Shown: piece after piece, positions 16,365 to 24,891 of the stretch
Layout: every line of letters begins with the position of its first letter
Position numbering within the stretch: the first letter of the stretch is position 1
Position numbers and translations under genes: made by a program
NCBI GenBank assembly: GCA_009693505.1
Contig: SHXD01000031.1
Coordinates: 1-35,103 of the forward strand
Direction: 5' to 3'
From: Limnohabitans sp.
GTDB lineage: Bacteria; Pseudomonadota; Gammaproteobacteria; Burkholderiales; Burkholderiaceae_C
Length of the DNA: 35,103 bases
The notes under the pieces: generated by a model
Told to the model about the DNA's origin: nothing
Database searches by the model: none
The model's input: only the letters and a program-made list of their open reading frames with translations

Positions 16365-16910
16365 ATGTCCCACCATTGGGCTCTATCGCGTGTTTTACCC
16401 ATCTTGCTCTGTTTTGGCAGCAGCCTGACATGGGCCAATGACATTGCAGAAATTGAAGAACTCATTCGAAACAAGCAATGGCCACAAGCGCAGCAAAAGC
16501 TTCAATTGGCCATCAAGCAAACTGCCCCAACGGCAACCACACCCCTCTCGCCACAGTTTCGCTTCATGAACAGTCAAATTTTGGCGGGTCAAGGGCAAGT
16601 TGCCAAAGCTGTGCAAGAACTTCAAGCCCTCATCCAAGAATTCCCTGAACTACCAGAACCCTACAACAACTTAGGTGTGCTTTTGGCAGCACAGGGGCAA
16701 TACGATGTGGCCTTGTCGGCACTCACGTCGGCCATTCAAGCGCGGCCCCATTACAAAATTGCACTTCAAAATTTAGGCGATTTGTATACCGCCTTGGCCC
16801 AACAAGCCTACGCACAAGCCAAAAACGCCAAAGAAGGCCCTAACCTGTTGCCCTTGCCAGCGCCCTCGGCGGTCACCACCAACACAACCAACACACAGAC
16901 CTTGCGTTAA
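16365..16910 (+). CDS. Secreted TPR-repeat protein
   Basis: A 181-residue protein. A signal peptide (VLPILLCFGSSLTWA) precedes a helical repeat region. At least two tetratricopeptide repeats are visible: QILAGQGQVAKAVQELQALI with PELPEPYNNLGVLLAAQG, then ALTSAIQARPHYKIALQNLG. It ends in a low-complexity Thr/Asn/Pro tail. The gene begins the plus-strand run TPR, two cyclophilins and lpxH, divergent from cysS. Such proteins usually act as periplasmic scaffolds; the partner is unknown. Confidence 0.8.
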   Translation: MSHHWALSRVLPILLCFGSSLTWANDIAEIEELIRNKQWPQAQQKLQLAIKQTAPTATTPLSPQFRFMNSQILAGQGQVAKAVQELQALIQEFPELPEPYNNLGVLLAAQGQYDVALSALTSAIQARPHYKIALQNLGDLYTALAQQAYAQAKNAKEGPNLLPLPAPSAVTTNTTNTQTLR

Positions 16911-16915
16911 TTGCC

Positions 16916-17617
16916 ATGACTCCAAACCTTTTTCGCCAAAAAATAGGGGCCCTTTTCAGTGCATGGGCGCTGACTTTGGGCATGACTGTGACCCCTTTGC
17001 AGAGTCAGGCCCAAGAAGCACCCAAAGTCAAAATTGCCACCAACATGGGCGACATCATGGTGGAGCTATATCCTGACAAGGCCCCCAAAACAGTGGCCAA
17101 CTTCCTTCAGTATGTCAAAGACAAACACTACAACGGCACCATTTTTCACAGGGTCATCGCCAACTTCATGGTTCAAGGTGGAGGCTATGATGCCCAATAC
17201 AAAGAACGCCCAACCAGGGCGCCCGTTCAGCATGAGGGCAGACAGGCCATGGTCGCGGGCTTGAAAAATCAGCCCGGTTTTTTGGCCATGGCCAGAACCA
17301 ACGACCCTCAATCTGCCACAGCGCAGTTTTTCATTAACACCGCTGAAAACGCTTTTCTAGACCCCACACCCATCCCCGATGGTGACCCCATCAAACGCTT
17401 CGAATATCGCGGGCAGGTCTACGAAAACGTGCCGCGCGAGAACTTGCTCAATGCCCTACAACTTTTCGGTTATACGGTTTTTGGCAAAGTCACCGCAGGC
17501 ATGGATGTCGTAGATAAAATCAGAGCCATACCAACAGGCATGGGCGGCACGTTTAGAACAGATGTTCCAAAAACGCCCGTTGTCATTCTTTCAATCACTT
17601 TAGTGCAATCACCATGA
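16916..17617 (+). CDS. Periplasmic cyclophilin-type peptidyl-prolyl isomerase
   Basis: 233 residues. A signal peptide (LFSAWALTLGMTVTPLQSQA) sends it to the periplasm, where it would catalyse cis-trans isomerisation of X-Pro bonds in folding envelope proteins. The cyclophilin core starts at KIATNMGDIMVELYPDKAPK and has FHRVIANFMVQGGG, FLAMARTNDPQSATAQFFIN and FGKVTAGMDVVD. An insertion (about residues 145-175, DPTPIPDGDPIKRFEYRGQVY) is not typical of small bacterial PpiA. The stop overlaps the next cyclophilin's start as ATGA, so the two are translationally coupled paralogues for two compartments. Confidence 0.93.
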   Translation: MTPNLFRQKIGALFSAWALTLGMTVTPLQSQAQEAPKVKIATNMGDIMVELYPDKAPKTVANFLQYVKDKHYNGTIFHRVIANFMVQGGGYDAQYKERPTRAPVQHEGRQAMVAGLKNQPGFLAMARTNDPQSATAQFFINTAENAFLDPTPIPDGDPIKRFEYRGQVYENVPRENLLNALQLFGYTVFGKVTAGMDVVDKIRAIPTGMGGTFRTDVPKTPVVILSITLVQSP

Positions 17618-18120
17618 GCAATTCTCAAGTCGAACTCCACATCGCCGGCAAAGGCGTCATCCTCATTGAACTCGACGCTGAAAAAGCGCCCTTGAGCGCT
17701 GAGAACTTTCTGCACTACGTGAACAAGGGTCACTATGACAACACCGTTTTTCACCGCGTTATTCCTGGCTTCATGATTCAAGGCGGCGGCTTTGAACCCA
17801 ACATGGAACAAAAGCATTCCGATGCGGCTATTCAGAATGAAGGCAACAACGGTTTGAAAAACACGAAGTACAGCTTGGCCATGGCACGCACGCAAGCGCC
17901 CCACTCAGCCACTGCACAGTTCTTCATTAACACTGCCGACAACGAATTCTTGAACCACACAGCCCCTTCACTCCAAGGCTGGGGCTATGCCGTGTTTGCA
18001 CATGTGGTATCGGGCACCGAAATTGTGGATGACATTGAAGGCGTTACAACTGGCCGCAATGGCTTACATGACGACGTGCCCAAAGAACCCGTCATCATTG
18101 AAAAGGCTGTCGCGCTTTAA
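17614..18120 (+). CDS. ppiB: Cytoplasmic cyclophilin peptidyl-prolyl isomerase
   Basis: 168 residues with no signal peptide, the size of PpiB. The core is complete: VFHRVIPGFMIQGGGFEP with the catalytic Arg, NGLKNTKYSLAMAR, ATAQFFINTADNEFLNH, WGYAVFAHVVSGTEIVDDI. It catalyses proline isomerisation in the cytoplasm. It begins within the stop of the periplasmic paralogue (ATGA at 17614-17617), and lpxH follows after 21 bp. It lacks the insertion seen in the periplasmic copy. Confidence 0.94.
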   Translation: MSNSQVELHIAGKGVILIELDAEKAPLSAENFLHYVNKGHYDNTVFHRVIPGFMIQGGGFEPNMEQKHSDAAIQNEGNNGLKNTKYSLAMARTQAPHSATAQFFINTADNEFLNHTAPSLQGWGYAVFAHVVSGTEIVDDIEGVTTGRNGLHDDVPKEPVIIEKAVAL

Positions 18121-18141
18121 TTTGCGCGCCAGCCCATTTCC

Positions 18142-18927
18142 ATGACTGCAACCGTGTTGCCGCTTCAGGTGTTTGAAGCACCTGAAACTTGGCGCACAGT
18201 TGATTTCATTTCTGACTTGCATTTGCAAGAAAAAGAAACTGCCACATTTAAAGTGTGGCAAGCCTATATGCAAAATACGACTGCTGATGCGGTCTTTATT
18301 TTGGGCGATCTTTTTGAGGTTTGGGTCGGTGACGATGCCGCCGAACAACACTCTTTTCTTCAGAAATGCGCTGCTGTTTTAAAAGCTTGTACATCAAAAA
18401 GACAGGTGGCCTTTATGCGGGGCAACCGTGATTTCTTGGTAGGTTCTGCATTCCTCAATGCATGCCATGTCCTTGATCTGCAAGACCCTACGCTGCTCAG
18501 CTTTGCATCGCAAAGATGGCTTCTGTCACACGGTGATGCGGGTTGCTTAGGCGACACAGACTACCAAGCCTTTCGGCAGATGGTCAGAAAACCAAGTTGG
18601 CAAAATGACTTCTTGGCCAGACCACTCACTGAGAGAGAGAGCATTGCCAGGCAACTTCGAGCACAAAGCGAATTGCTGAAAAAAGATTCAAGTGCAGTCT
18701 ATGCCGATGTGGCAGATGAATGGTCCATCCAGTTGCTTCAACAAGCACGTGCCACTTGCCTTGTTCATGGTCATACCCATCGGCCAGCACGTCACAGCGT
18801 AGGTCAAGATCCGCTGATGCAACGCTGGGTTTTAAGTGACTGGGATGCTGCATCAACAAGGCCACGCGCCGAAGTATTGCGCTGGCATGTGGGGGGCCAA
18901 GTTGAGCGGATCAACTTGCTAAGCTGA
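18142..18927 (+). CDS. lpxH: UDP-2,3-diacylglucosamine diphosphatase
   Basis: 261 residues. LpxH hydrolyses UDP-2,3-diacylglucosamine to lipid X, the fourth step of lipid A synthesis, at the inner face of the cytoplasmic membrane. The calcineurin-like metallophosphatase motifs are all present: FISDLHL, GDLFEVWVGDD, MRGNRDFLVG, LSHGDAGCLGD and VHGHTHRP. YQAFRQMVRKPSWQNDFLA matches the LpxH cap. It is last in the plus-strand run and ends 44 bp from the convergent DUF349 gene. The gap holds only a weak GCTGAG/CTCAGC inverted repeat. Confidence 0.96.
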   Translation: MTATVLPLQVFEAPETWRTVDFISDLHLQEKETATFKVWQAYMQNTTADAVFILGDLFEVWVGDDAAEQHSFLQKCAAVLKACTSKRQVAFMRGNRDFLVGSAFLNACHVLDLQDPTLLSFASQRWLLSHGDAGCLGDTDYQAFRQMVRKPSWQNDFLARPLTERESIARQLRAQSELLKKDSSAVYADVADEWSIQLLQQARATCLVHGHTHRPARHSVGQDPLMQRWVLSDWDAASTRPRAEVLRWHVGGQVERINLLS

Positions 18928-18971
18928 GCTTCAGCATTGGCTTCTCAGCCTTTGCTTAAGCCTAACTTCAT

Positions 18972-21965
18972 TTAGCTGCGCAACAAATTCTTCAAAGCAT
19001 TTTGCAAACGCCGCGCCACCTTAGGGTCGTGCGACGAAGACAAAACTGCCGTGACATCCAAGGCCCAGGTTTGCTCCGGGCCAGGTTGGTTTTTGCGAGT
19101 GAGCAACTGCAGTTGCAGTGCGCGTCGTTCATTCAAGTTCTCTGCAGGTGTTGGCACTTCTGCAGCCATCTCTAGACGCAAAATAGCTTCGCCGGCAGTT
19201 GCTGCAGGTGCTTGGCTGACTGCTTGCGACCATGCAGTCCTTGCAGCCGCATTCACATTGCGACCCAAATCTTGCGCCGTTGGCACCAAGTCGGCTTGGC
19301 GCTTTTCCCATGCAGCAAGCAAGTGGGTTAAGGACTCGCCGTGGGCCTGCGCAGCCAGCTTGCGCAAAGCCATTTCTGCGTGTTCCATGGCATCGCGCTG
19401 GGCTCTGAACGCGGCATCACCAAGGCGAGGACCACGCTCTTCACGCTCAGGGCGATCACCTCTATCTCCACGGTCAAAACGGCCCCCACTCTTATCGCCA
19501 AAACTACCTTTGTCAGAACGCGGTGCGCCTTTGCCATCTCTGCGATCACCAGGCCCGCCGCGACCTGCGGTAGCGGGAACTGATTTCTTTTGGCCTGGTC
19601 GGTCATCGCCGCGCATGGCCACCAAGGGGCGCGCGGGTTTCAGTGCTTCAACAGGCTTGACGGGCTCTGCGGTTTCTGATGAAGGAGAATCAGTTTCAAC
19701 TGCATTGAAATCTGCTGCGATTGTTTCATTTGAATCCGTTTCACCTGCAGCTGACTCTGGGGCAGATTGTGCCGTCTCTGGCGCGCTAAGTTCTACAGCC
19801 TTTGGCGCAGCCATCACTTGGGCATTGGCCTTGGCTTGGCCTTTCAAAGCGGCGTCCAAAGCAGCCATGGCGGCCTTGATTTTTTGAACATCGCCAGAGG
19901 CGTTGGCATCTTTTAAAGCATTGGATGCATCGAGCACCATTCGGTCGTGGGCCGACATGGGGGCATTTGAAACGTGCTCACGCGAACTGGTCTTGCGACT
20001 GAAAGCCTCGTCAATGGGTTTGCGAAAAGCCTCCCACATTTTTTGTTCAATGCGGCGATCCATAGGAACGCTTTGAGCTTCTGTTTGCCAATTTTGTTGC
20101 AAGGCCTTGACTGCATCAACTCTCAAGAGAGGCGCTGCGCCAAGCTGCTCGGCTTCTGCAATCAAAGCTTGGCGTCTGGCGGTGCTGGCTTTCTGAGCGG
20201 CTTCCAAAGGTGCCGCGGCATTGTGCAGGGCCTGCTTCCAAAGGGGTTGCAGTTCTGCAAAGGCTTTCTCACTCAAATGACCTGCCGAGCGCCAGCGATC
20301 GCCAAACTGATGCAAAGCCCGCAAGTGCGCGCGCCAATCTGCATTTTGCGCATTGACCTCACCCCAAGCCTTGACCTCTTCAATCAATGCCAAGCGTTGA
20401 GCGCGGTGTTCACTGGCTTCGTGTTTGATTTTGTCCAACCAAGTTTGAACCACTTTGTAGGCGTTGTTGCATGCAGCATCGAAACGCTTCCACAAAGCAT
20501 GATTTGGCAAGCCACCTTGGTCGGCTTTTTTCCATTCTTCACGCAACTGGCGCAAAGCGTCCTGCATTTTTCGACCACCCACGGTTGGCTCAAGGTGAAA
20601 CTCTTCCTTGGCAGGGGTTGTGGCAGCAGCAGTCGTTTCTGCCACCTGAGTTGATGGCTCATTGCCAACGCTCTCATTGCCAACTTCAGGTTCGACCAGT
20701 TTGTCGCCATCCTCTTTTGAAACCTCTGGTGCTTCAGCAGCGACCGCTGTGAAGTCTTGGGTTTTAACGGGTACTTTTTTGAACAGGCCTTCCGCCTTCA
20801 AAACCAATGCCAAACGCAATTGATCAGCAACATGTCGCTGCCAACCTTCTGTATCACCCGCAGCGATTAAAGCGTCATGAACTTTCAAGTCCATGTTGGT
20901 GTCCATATTGCGCCCATGGTTCTTGAGCGCTTGCTTGAACACCAACAAGTTGGCTTCATTGTTCTCAGCCGCCAAGACCGTCATAGCCCCAGTGACCGCT
21001 TGATTGGCGGCTTCGCGCAAAGCCAATCTTTGAGCAGGATCCATTTTGGTGTTGCTGACCTTGGGCGTTTTAGCTGGCTTGCCCTCAGTCTCAGCCGTTG
21101 ATTCTTCAGTGCTAGGTTGCAGCGCATTTGAAACGGCTGAATGATCGGTATTGGAAGTTTCTTTGACTGCATGAACGTTGGCATGCCCACCTTGACCACC
21201 ATGACCCCCTCGTGCCAAGCGAATTTCTTCGGCCCATACTGGCACTGGTGGCAAAGCTTCGTTCGAATCATCTCTAGCCGATTTAGCCTGAAATAACGCA
21301 GCTTCAAAGGCTTCCCAAACGCTGCTTAACTGGTGACGGGAAGCATCGAGTTGGGGTGGAAATTTCAAATCAACACTGTGCCAAGAAGCATCTTCTGTGA
21401 TGGCATGGGCTTGATGGTGCCAGTGGGCTACATCGGACTGCAACAGTTCATTGGCGGCACCTGCTTCTTTCAAACTTTTGGTAGAAAGAACTTCAATGCG
21501 CTGCGCCAAAAGCACGGCTGTTTCGCGCTGCACCATGACTTGGTGCTGTAAATCTTCAATCGCTTTGATTTTTTCATTCAACTTAAGCTTGAGACTGGCC
21601 AGCGGTTCGCGAGACAGTGGCGCACCTGCTTTGGCAGCATCTCTTTGCCATGCCATGGCATCGGCAATGTTCAAGCGCGAAGAAGTTAGCATGGCATTGG
21701 CGCGTTCAGCCCATTCAGCCGCCAACACATCTTGGCCATGCAAGCGCTTCAACTCATCTAGCTTTTCGCGAAGTACTTTGGCAGCGCCTTTGTCACGCGT
21801 GGAAACTTCTTTGTAAACGTGTTGCAAAACTTCGTGGGATGGCTCTGTGAGAAGCCAATCACGCAACTTGGCGGCACGCTCACCGGATGTTTGTGCGGTA
21901 AAGGCACCCCCGGTTAAGTTGTCTAGGGCTTGCAAGTCTGGGGTCTTAGGAGAGGAAGAGGTCAC
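18972..21965 (-). CDS. DUF349-domain protein with RGG-like segment
   Basis: A very large, soluble-looking, mostly helical protein of about 1000 residues. Several DUF349-like units can be seen, each with conserved tryptophans (LREEWKKADQGGLPNHALWK, FGDRWRSAGHLSEKAF, LQQNWQTEAQSVPMDRRIEQ). Long Ala/Glu-rich linkers separate them. A low-complexity basic segment (plus-strand about 19420-19620) is full of RG/RGD/GG (GRGGPGDRRDGKG, GGRFDRGDRGDRPEREERG), like RGG boxes that bind RNA. The start is uncertain: GTG at 21965 or 21971, or an ATG at 22034 that would leave only 51 bp to the divergent gene. No good Shine-Dalgarno is seen. Function unknown; RNA binding is inferred. Confidence 0.75.
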   Translation of the reverse strand: MTSSSPKTPDLQALDNLTGGAFTAQTSGERAAKLRDWLLTEPSHEVLQHVYKEVSTRDKGAAKVLREKLDELKRLHGQDVLAAEWAERANAMLTSSRLNIADAMAWQRDAAKAGAPLSREPLASLKLKLNEKIKAIEDLQHQVMVQRETAVLLAQRIEVLSTKSLKEAGAANELLQSDVAHWHHQAHAITEDASWHSVDLKFPPQLDASRHQLSSVWEAFEAALFQAKSARDDSNEALPPVPVWAEEIRLARGGHGGQGGHANVHAVKETSNTDHSAVSNALQPSTEESTAETEGKPAKTPKVSNTKMDPAQRLALREAANQAVTGAMTVLAAENNEANLLVFKQALKNHGRNMDTNMDLKVHDALIAAGDTEGWQRHVADQLRLALVLKAEGLFKKVPVKTQDFTAVAAEAPEVSKEDGDKLVEPEVGNESVGNEPSTQVAETTAAATTPAKEEFHLEPTVGGRKMQDALRQLREEWKKADQGGLPNHALWKRFDAACNNAYKVVQTWLDKIKHEASEHRAQRLALIEEVKAWGEVNAQNADWRAHLRALHQFGDRWRSAGHLSEKAFAELQPLWKQALHNAAAPLEAAQKASTARRQALIAEAEQLGAAPLLRVDAVKALQQNWQTEAQSVPMDRRIEQKMWEAFRKPIDEAFSRKTSSREHVSNAPMSAHDRMVLDASNALKDANASGDVQKIKAAMAALDAALKGQAKANAQVMAAPKAVELSAPETAQSAPESAAGETDSNETIAADFNAVETDSPSSETAEPVKPVEALKPARPLVAMRGDDRPGQKKSVPATAGRGGPGDRRDGKGAPRSDKGSFGDKSGGRFDRGDRGDRPEREERGPRLGDAAFRAQRDAMEHAEMALRKLAAQAHGESLTHLLAAWEKRQADLVPTAQDLGRNVNAAARTAWSQAVSQAPAATAGEAILRLEMAAEVPTPAENLNERRALQLQLLTRKNQPGPEQTWALDVTAVLSSSHDPKVARRLQNALKNLLRS

Positions 21966-22051
21966 AGTCACAACACAAAAAGATAAAGAAGCTATTTTCA
22001 CCGAGGAAGGCAGGCCTCGATATGCTGAAAGCATCTATTTTCGATTTTTTT

Positions 22052-22057
22052 TATAAT
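22052..22057 (+). promoter_or_regulatory. Possible -10 element for the lytic transglycosylase gene
   Basis: A perfect TATAAT lies 29 bp before the GTG start, preceded by a T8 run. No convincing -35 hexamer is found at 16-18 bp, so this is tentative. Confidence 0.3.
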
Positions 22058-22085
22058 TCGCAGCACCTCCACTCCACTTCAACTT

Positions 22086-22889
22086 GTGTCTCAACCAACT
22101 TTTCAGGAATCCGCTGCGCAATGGTCCCTTCGCTTTTGGCGCGGACTGTTGACATTTGGGGGCGACATTGGGCGTGGCTTTGTGAACATTTCCCACCACA
22201 GTTTCGCCATGTTGGGCCTGCTTGCCTTGATCCTTAGCTTGCTGGCTCTGGCCCGGCCTGAGGTTCGCACCCTGACTGTGCAAAGCGTGCAGGGCTGGCT
22301 ATTTAACCGACTGCAGATTTCAGGAGCTGAAGATGAACAGCAACAAGTGTTGCTGAGAAGCTTGGCTGCGCCCTCAACCGACCTGAGCCCGCTCCAAATG
22401 ACTTTGGTTCAAGCCGTGAGAAGCAAATACAAAATTGCGCCAGAACCCTTGAATGCCTTGATATTGGAGGTATTTGACTTGGCCGATCGGTCAGCACTTG
22501 ACGCCACCCTCATTCTGGCTGTCATCGGGGTTGAATCCAACTACAACCCCTTTGCCAACAGCCCAACGGGCGCAAAAGGCCTAATGCAGGTGATACCCGA
22601 GATCCATTTCGAGCAATTCACCCCCTACGGCGGGGCGATGGCCATTTTTGACCCCAAAACAAATCTGCGCATTGGGGTCAAAATTCTCAAAGAATGCATC
22701 AATTTGACTGGCAGCCTAGAGGAAGGACTTCGACTTTACAAGGCGGGAGAAGAGTCTGTTTCTCAAGAAACTGAGTACATTTCTCGGGTGATCGCTGAAC
22801 AAGAACGACTGAAACAAGCCATCCCTAAAAACTCCAAAGATGCCGATGCCAAGGCAAGTCCCAACTCGAACCCGAGTTCCAAAAAGTGA
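22086..22889 (+). CDS. Membrane-anchored lytic transglycosylase (SLT domain)
   Basis: 267 residues from a GTG start. One N-terminal transmembrane segment (FAMLGLLALILSLLALA) anchors it with the catalytic part in the periplasm. The SLT fold follows: LILAVIGVESNYNPFANS with the catalytic Glu, PTGAKGLMQVIP, and LRIGVKILKEC with LRLYKAGEESVSQETEYISR. These enzymes cleave the MurNAc-GlcNAc bond of peptidoglycan to form 1,6-anhydroMurNAc. Where most relatives have YNAG, this one has LYKAG. The C-terminus is Lys/Ser-rich and probably disordered. It is divergent from the DUF349 gene. Translation lacks a clear Shine-Dalgarno. Confidence 0.88.
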   Translation: MSQPTFQESAAQWSLRFWRGLLTFGGDIGRGFVNISHHSFAMLGLLALILSLLALARPEVRTLTVQSVQGWLFNRLQISGAEDEQQQVLLRSLAAPSTDLSPLQMTLVQAVRSKYKIAPEPLNALILEVFDLADRSALDATLILAVIGVESNYNPFANSPTGAKGLMQVIPEIHFEQFTPYGGAMAIFDPKTNLRIGVKILKECINLTGSLEEGLRLYKAGEESVSQETEYISRVIAEQERLKQAIPKNSKDADAKASPNSNPSSKK

Positions 22890-22937
22890 TCTGAAGCGGC
22901 CTGTCCTAATAAAATCAGGCTGCCAAATTTAACCTGA

Positions 22938-22951
22938 CTAGATGCATCTAG
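22938..22951. promoter_or_regulatory. 14-bp perfect palindrome upstream of glyA riboswitch
   Basis: CTAGATGCATCTAG is a perfect palindrome. It lies 13 bp before a possible -10 hexamer (TACACT, 22965-22970), so it covers the expected -35 region of the glyA promoter. It could be an operator for a dimeric repressor. No -35 consensus is visible, consistent with an activator-dependent promoter; that is inference. Confidence 0.35.
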
Positions 22952-22973
22952 GCACCACCTCGGCTACACTCAG

Positions 22974-23133
22974 GGTGTGCGCAACTGGCGATAGGAGTCT
23001 GGCCCCTGCTACAACTAGCTGGCCAGTTTCTGACGTGGAAATTGGTGGGCTTGGCCTCGCCTACAACCACTGGGGAGCGTGCACCTTGTCCAAGTCGTTT
23101 AGGGGCACAAGGTTTCAGCCGTTCGCCTGGGCA
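22974..23133 (+). promoter_or_regulatory. ZTP (pfl) riboswitch controlling glyA
   Basis: The conserved pfl-motif segments are present in order. GGTGTGCGC (22974-22982) pairs with GCGTGCACC (23077-23085) to form a 9-bp P1 with two G-U pairs. AACTGGCGAT follows the first strand and CCACTGGGGA precedes the second. The small hairpin CCTTGT/ACAAGG comes next, and CCGTTCGCCTGGGCA (23119-23133) is the second conserved domain that forms the pseudoknot and binds ZMP/ZTP. The class senses the purine intermediate that accumulates when 10-formyl-THF runs short, and commonly precedes glyA. An extra CTGGCC/GGCCAG hairpin extends the internal loop. No U-tract terminator follows, so the output may be translational. 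This accounts for the 309-bp gap before glyA. Confidence 0.9.
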
Positions 23134-23198
23134 GCACTTGCCATTTTGAAGTTTTCAACACTTCACTTGAGCAAGGAACCATCCTTTAAAGGCCTGCC

Positions 23199-24443
23199 AT
23201 GTATTCAAGAAATATTCTGATTGAACAAACCGATCCCGAGATCTTTGCAGCCATTCAGGCTGAAAACGCTCGCCAAGAGCATCACATTGAGTTGATTGCC
23301 AGCGAAAACTACGCCTCACCAGCCGTCATGGCGGCTCAAGGCTCACAACTCACCAACAAGTACGCAGAAGGCTACCCTGGCAAACGCTACTACGGTGGCT
23401 GCGAATATGTTGACATTGCCGAGCAATTGGCCATTGACCGCGTCAAACAAATCTTTGGCGCTGACGCTGCCAATGTGCAACCGCATTGCGGCGCATCGGC
23501 CAATGAGGCTGTGTTTTTGGCTTTCTTAAAACCCGGCGACACCATCATGGGCATGAGCTTGGCTGAAGGCGGTCACCTCACACACGGCATGCCCTTGAAC
23601 ATCAGTGGAAAATGGTTTAACGCGGTCAGCTATGGCCTCGATGCCAACGAAGTCATTGACTACGATGCCATGGAGAAAAAGGCGCACGAAACCAAACCCA
23701 AGCTCATCATTGCTGGCGCATCGGCCTACAGTTTGCACATTGACTTTGCACGCTTTGCCAAAGTAGCTAAAGATGTTGGCGCCATTTTTCTGGTTGATAT
23801 GGCGCACTATGCAGGTCTCATTGCGGCAGGTGTTTATCCCAACCCCGTGCCCTACGCCGACGTCGTGACATCAACCACGCACAAAAGCTTGCGCGGACCT
23901 CGCGGCGGGATCATCTTGATGAAAGCCGAACACGAAAAAGCCATCAACAGCGCTATCTTCCCTGGCCTGCAAGGCGGCCCGCTCATGCACGTCATTGCTG
24001 CCAAGGCCGTGGCCTTCAAAGAAGCCATGGCCCCTGGTTTCAAGGCCTACCAACAACAGGTCATCAAGAACGCTCAAATTGTGGCCGAAACGCTCACACA
24101 ACGCGGTCTGCGCATTGTGAGCGGTGGCACCCAAAGTCATGTCATGTTGGTTGATTTGCGACCCAAAGGCATTACTGGCAAAGAAGCTGAAGCGGTCTTG
24201 GGCCAGGCGCACATGACCATCAACAAAAACGCCATTCCCAATGACCCTGAAAAACCCATGGTCACCAGTGGCGTGCGCATCGGCACCCCCGCCATGACCA
24301 CCCGCGGCTTCAAAGACGAAGAGGCGCGCATCACAGCCAACCTCATTGCCGATGTGCTCGACAACCCACGTGATCCTGCCAACATTGAAGCTGTGCGCAT
24401 CAAGGTCAATGCCTTGACCGCGCGTTTCCCTGTTTACAAATGA
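23199..24443 (+). CDS. glyA: Serine hydroxymethyltransferase
   Basis: 414 residues, the standard length. This PLP enzyme converts serine and tetrahydrofolate to glycine and 5,10-methylene-THF, feeding one-carbon units to purine and thymidylate synthesis. The PLP lysine is in [14 protein letters not shown]. Others: [40 protein letters not shown], and GGHLTHGM. The segment usually reading QPHSGxQAN is QPHCGASAN here, a Ser-to-Cys change that I believe occurs in relatives. AAAGG lies seven nt before the ATG. It is preceded by the ZTP riboswitch and overlaps nrdR by ATGA. Confidence 0.98.
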   Translation: MYSRNILIEQTDPEIFAAIQAENARQEHHIELIASENYASPAVMAAQGSQLTNKYAEGYPGKRYYGGCEYVDIAEQLAIDRVKQIFGADAANVQPHCGASANEAVFLAFLKPGDTIMGMSLAEGGHLTHGMPLNISGKWFNAVSYGLDANEVIDYDAMEKKAHETKPKLIIAGASAYSLHIDFARFAKVAKDVGAIFLVDMAHYAGLIAAGVYPNPVPYADVVTSTTHKSLRGPRGGIILMKAEHEKAINSAIFPGLQGGPLMHVIAAKAVAFKEAMAPGFKAYQQQVIKNAQIVAETLTQRGLRIVSGGTQSHVMLVDLRPKGITGKEAEAVLGQAHMTINKNAIPNDPEKPMVTSGVRIGTPAMTTRGFKDEEARITANLIADVLDNPRDPANIEAVRIKVNALTARFPVYK

Positions 24444-24889
24444 AGTGTCCCTTTTGCAGCCACAACGACACCCAAGTGGTGGAAACACGTCTGGCTGAAG
24501 ACGGCGACCTCATTCGCCGTCGCCGTCAATGTGCGGCGTGTGAAAAACGTTTCACCACCTACGAGCGGCCAGAAGTGAACTTTCCGGCTATCGTGAAAAA
24601 AGATGGCAGACGCATTGAATACGAACGCGTGAAGTTGCGTGCCAGCATGAACTTGGCGCTGCGCAAACGACCCGTGAGCATTGAGCAAGTTGATTCAGCC
24701 ATTGAGCGCATTGAAGAAAAGTTATTGAACTTGGCACAACGCGAAGTGGCCTCCAACAAAATTGGCGAGCTGGTCATGCGCGAATTGAAGAAGCTCGACA
24801 AAGTGGCCTACGTTCGATTTGCCAGCGTGTACCGCAGCTTTGAAGACATAGACGACTTCAAGTTGCTAGTGGACGAAGTGAGTAAATAG
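24440..24889 (+). CDS. nrdR: Transcriptional repressor NrdR
   Basis: 149 residues. NrdR represses ribonucleotide reductase genes by binding NrdR boxes, sensing ATP/dATP. The N-terminal zinc ribbon is MKCPFC with the second pair [13 protein letters not shown], containing the Arg-rich RRRRQC. The ATP-cone follows ([15 protein letters not shown] to [17 protein letters not shown]). It is coupled to glyA through an ATGA overlap, so it shares the ZTP riboswitch transcript, linking folate state to deoxynucleotide control. A hairpin terminator begins just beyond its stop, inside the convergent pilin gene. Confidence 0.97.
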   Translation: MKCPFCSHNDTQVVETRLAEDGDLIRRRRQCAACEKRFTTYERPEVNFPAIVKKDGRRIEYERVKLRASMNLALRKRPVSIEQVDSAIERIEEKLLNLAQREVASNKIGELVMRELKKLDKVAYVRFASVYRSFEDIDDFKLLVDEVSK

Positions 24890-24891
24890 AT

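Noticed and set aside
18923-18949. Terminator between lpxH and the DUF349 gene
   Set aside because: The GCTGAG/CTCAGC stem is only 6 bp with a 15-nt loop and no T-run on either strand.
24437-24444. Frameshift between glyA and nrdR
   Set aside because: The 4-nt ATGA overlap is normal translational coupling; both proteins are full length.
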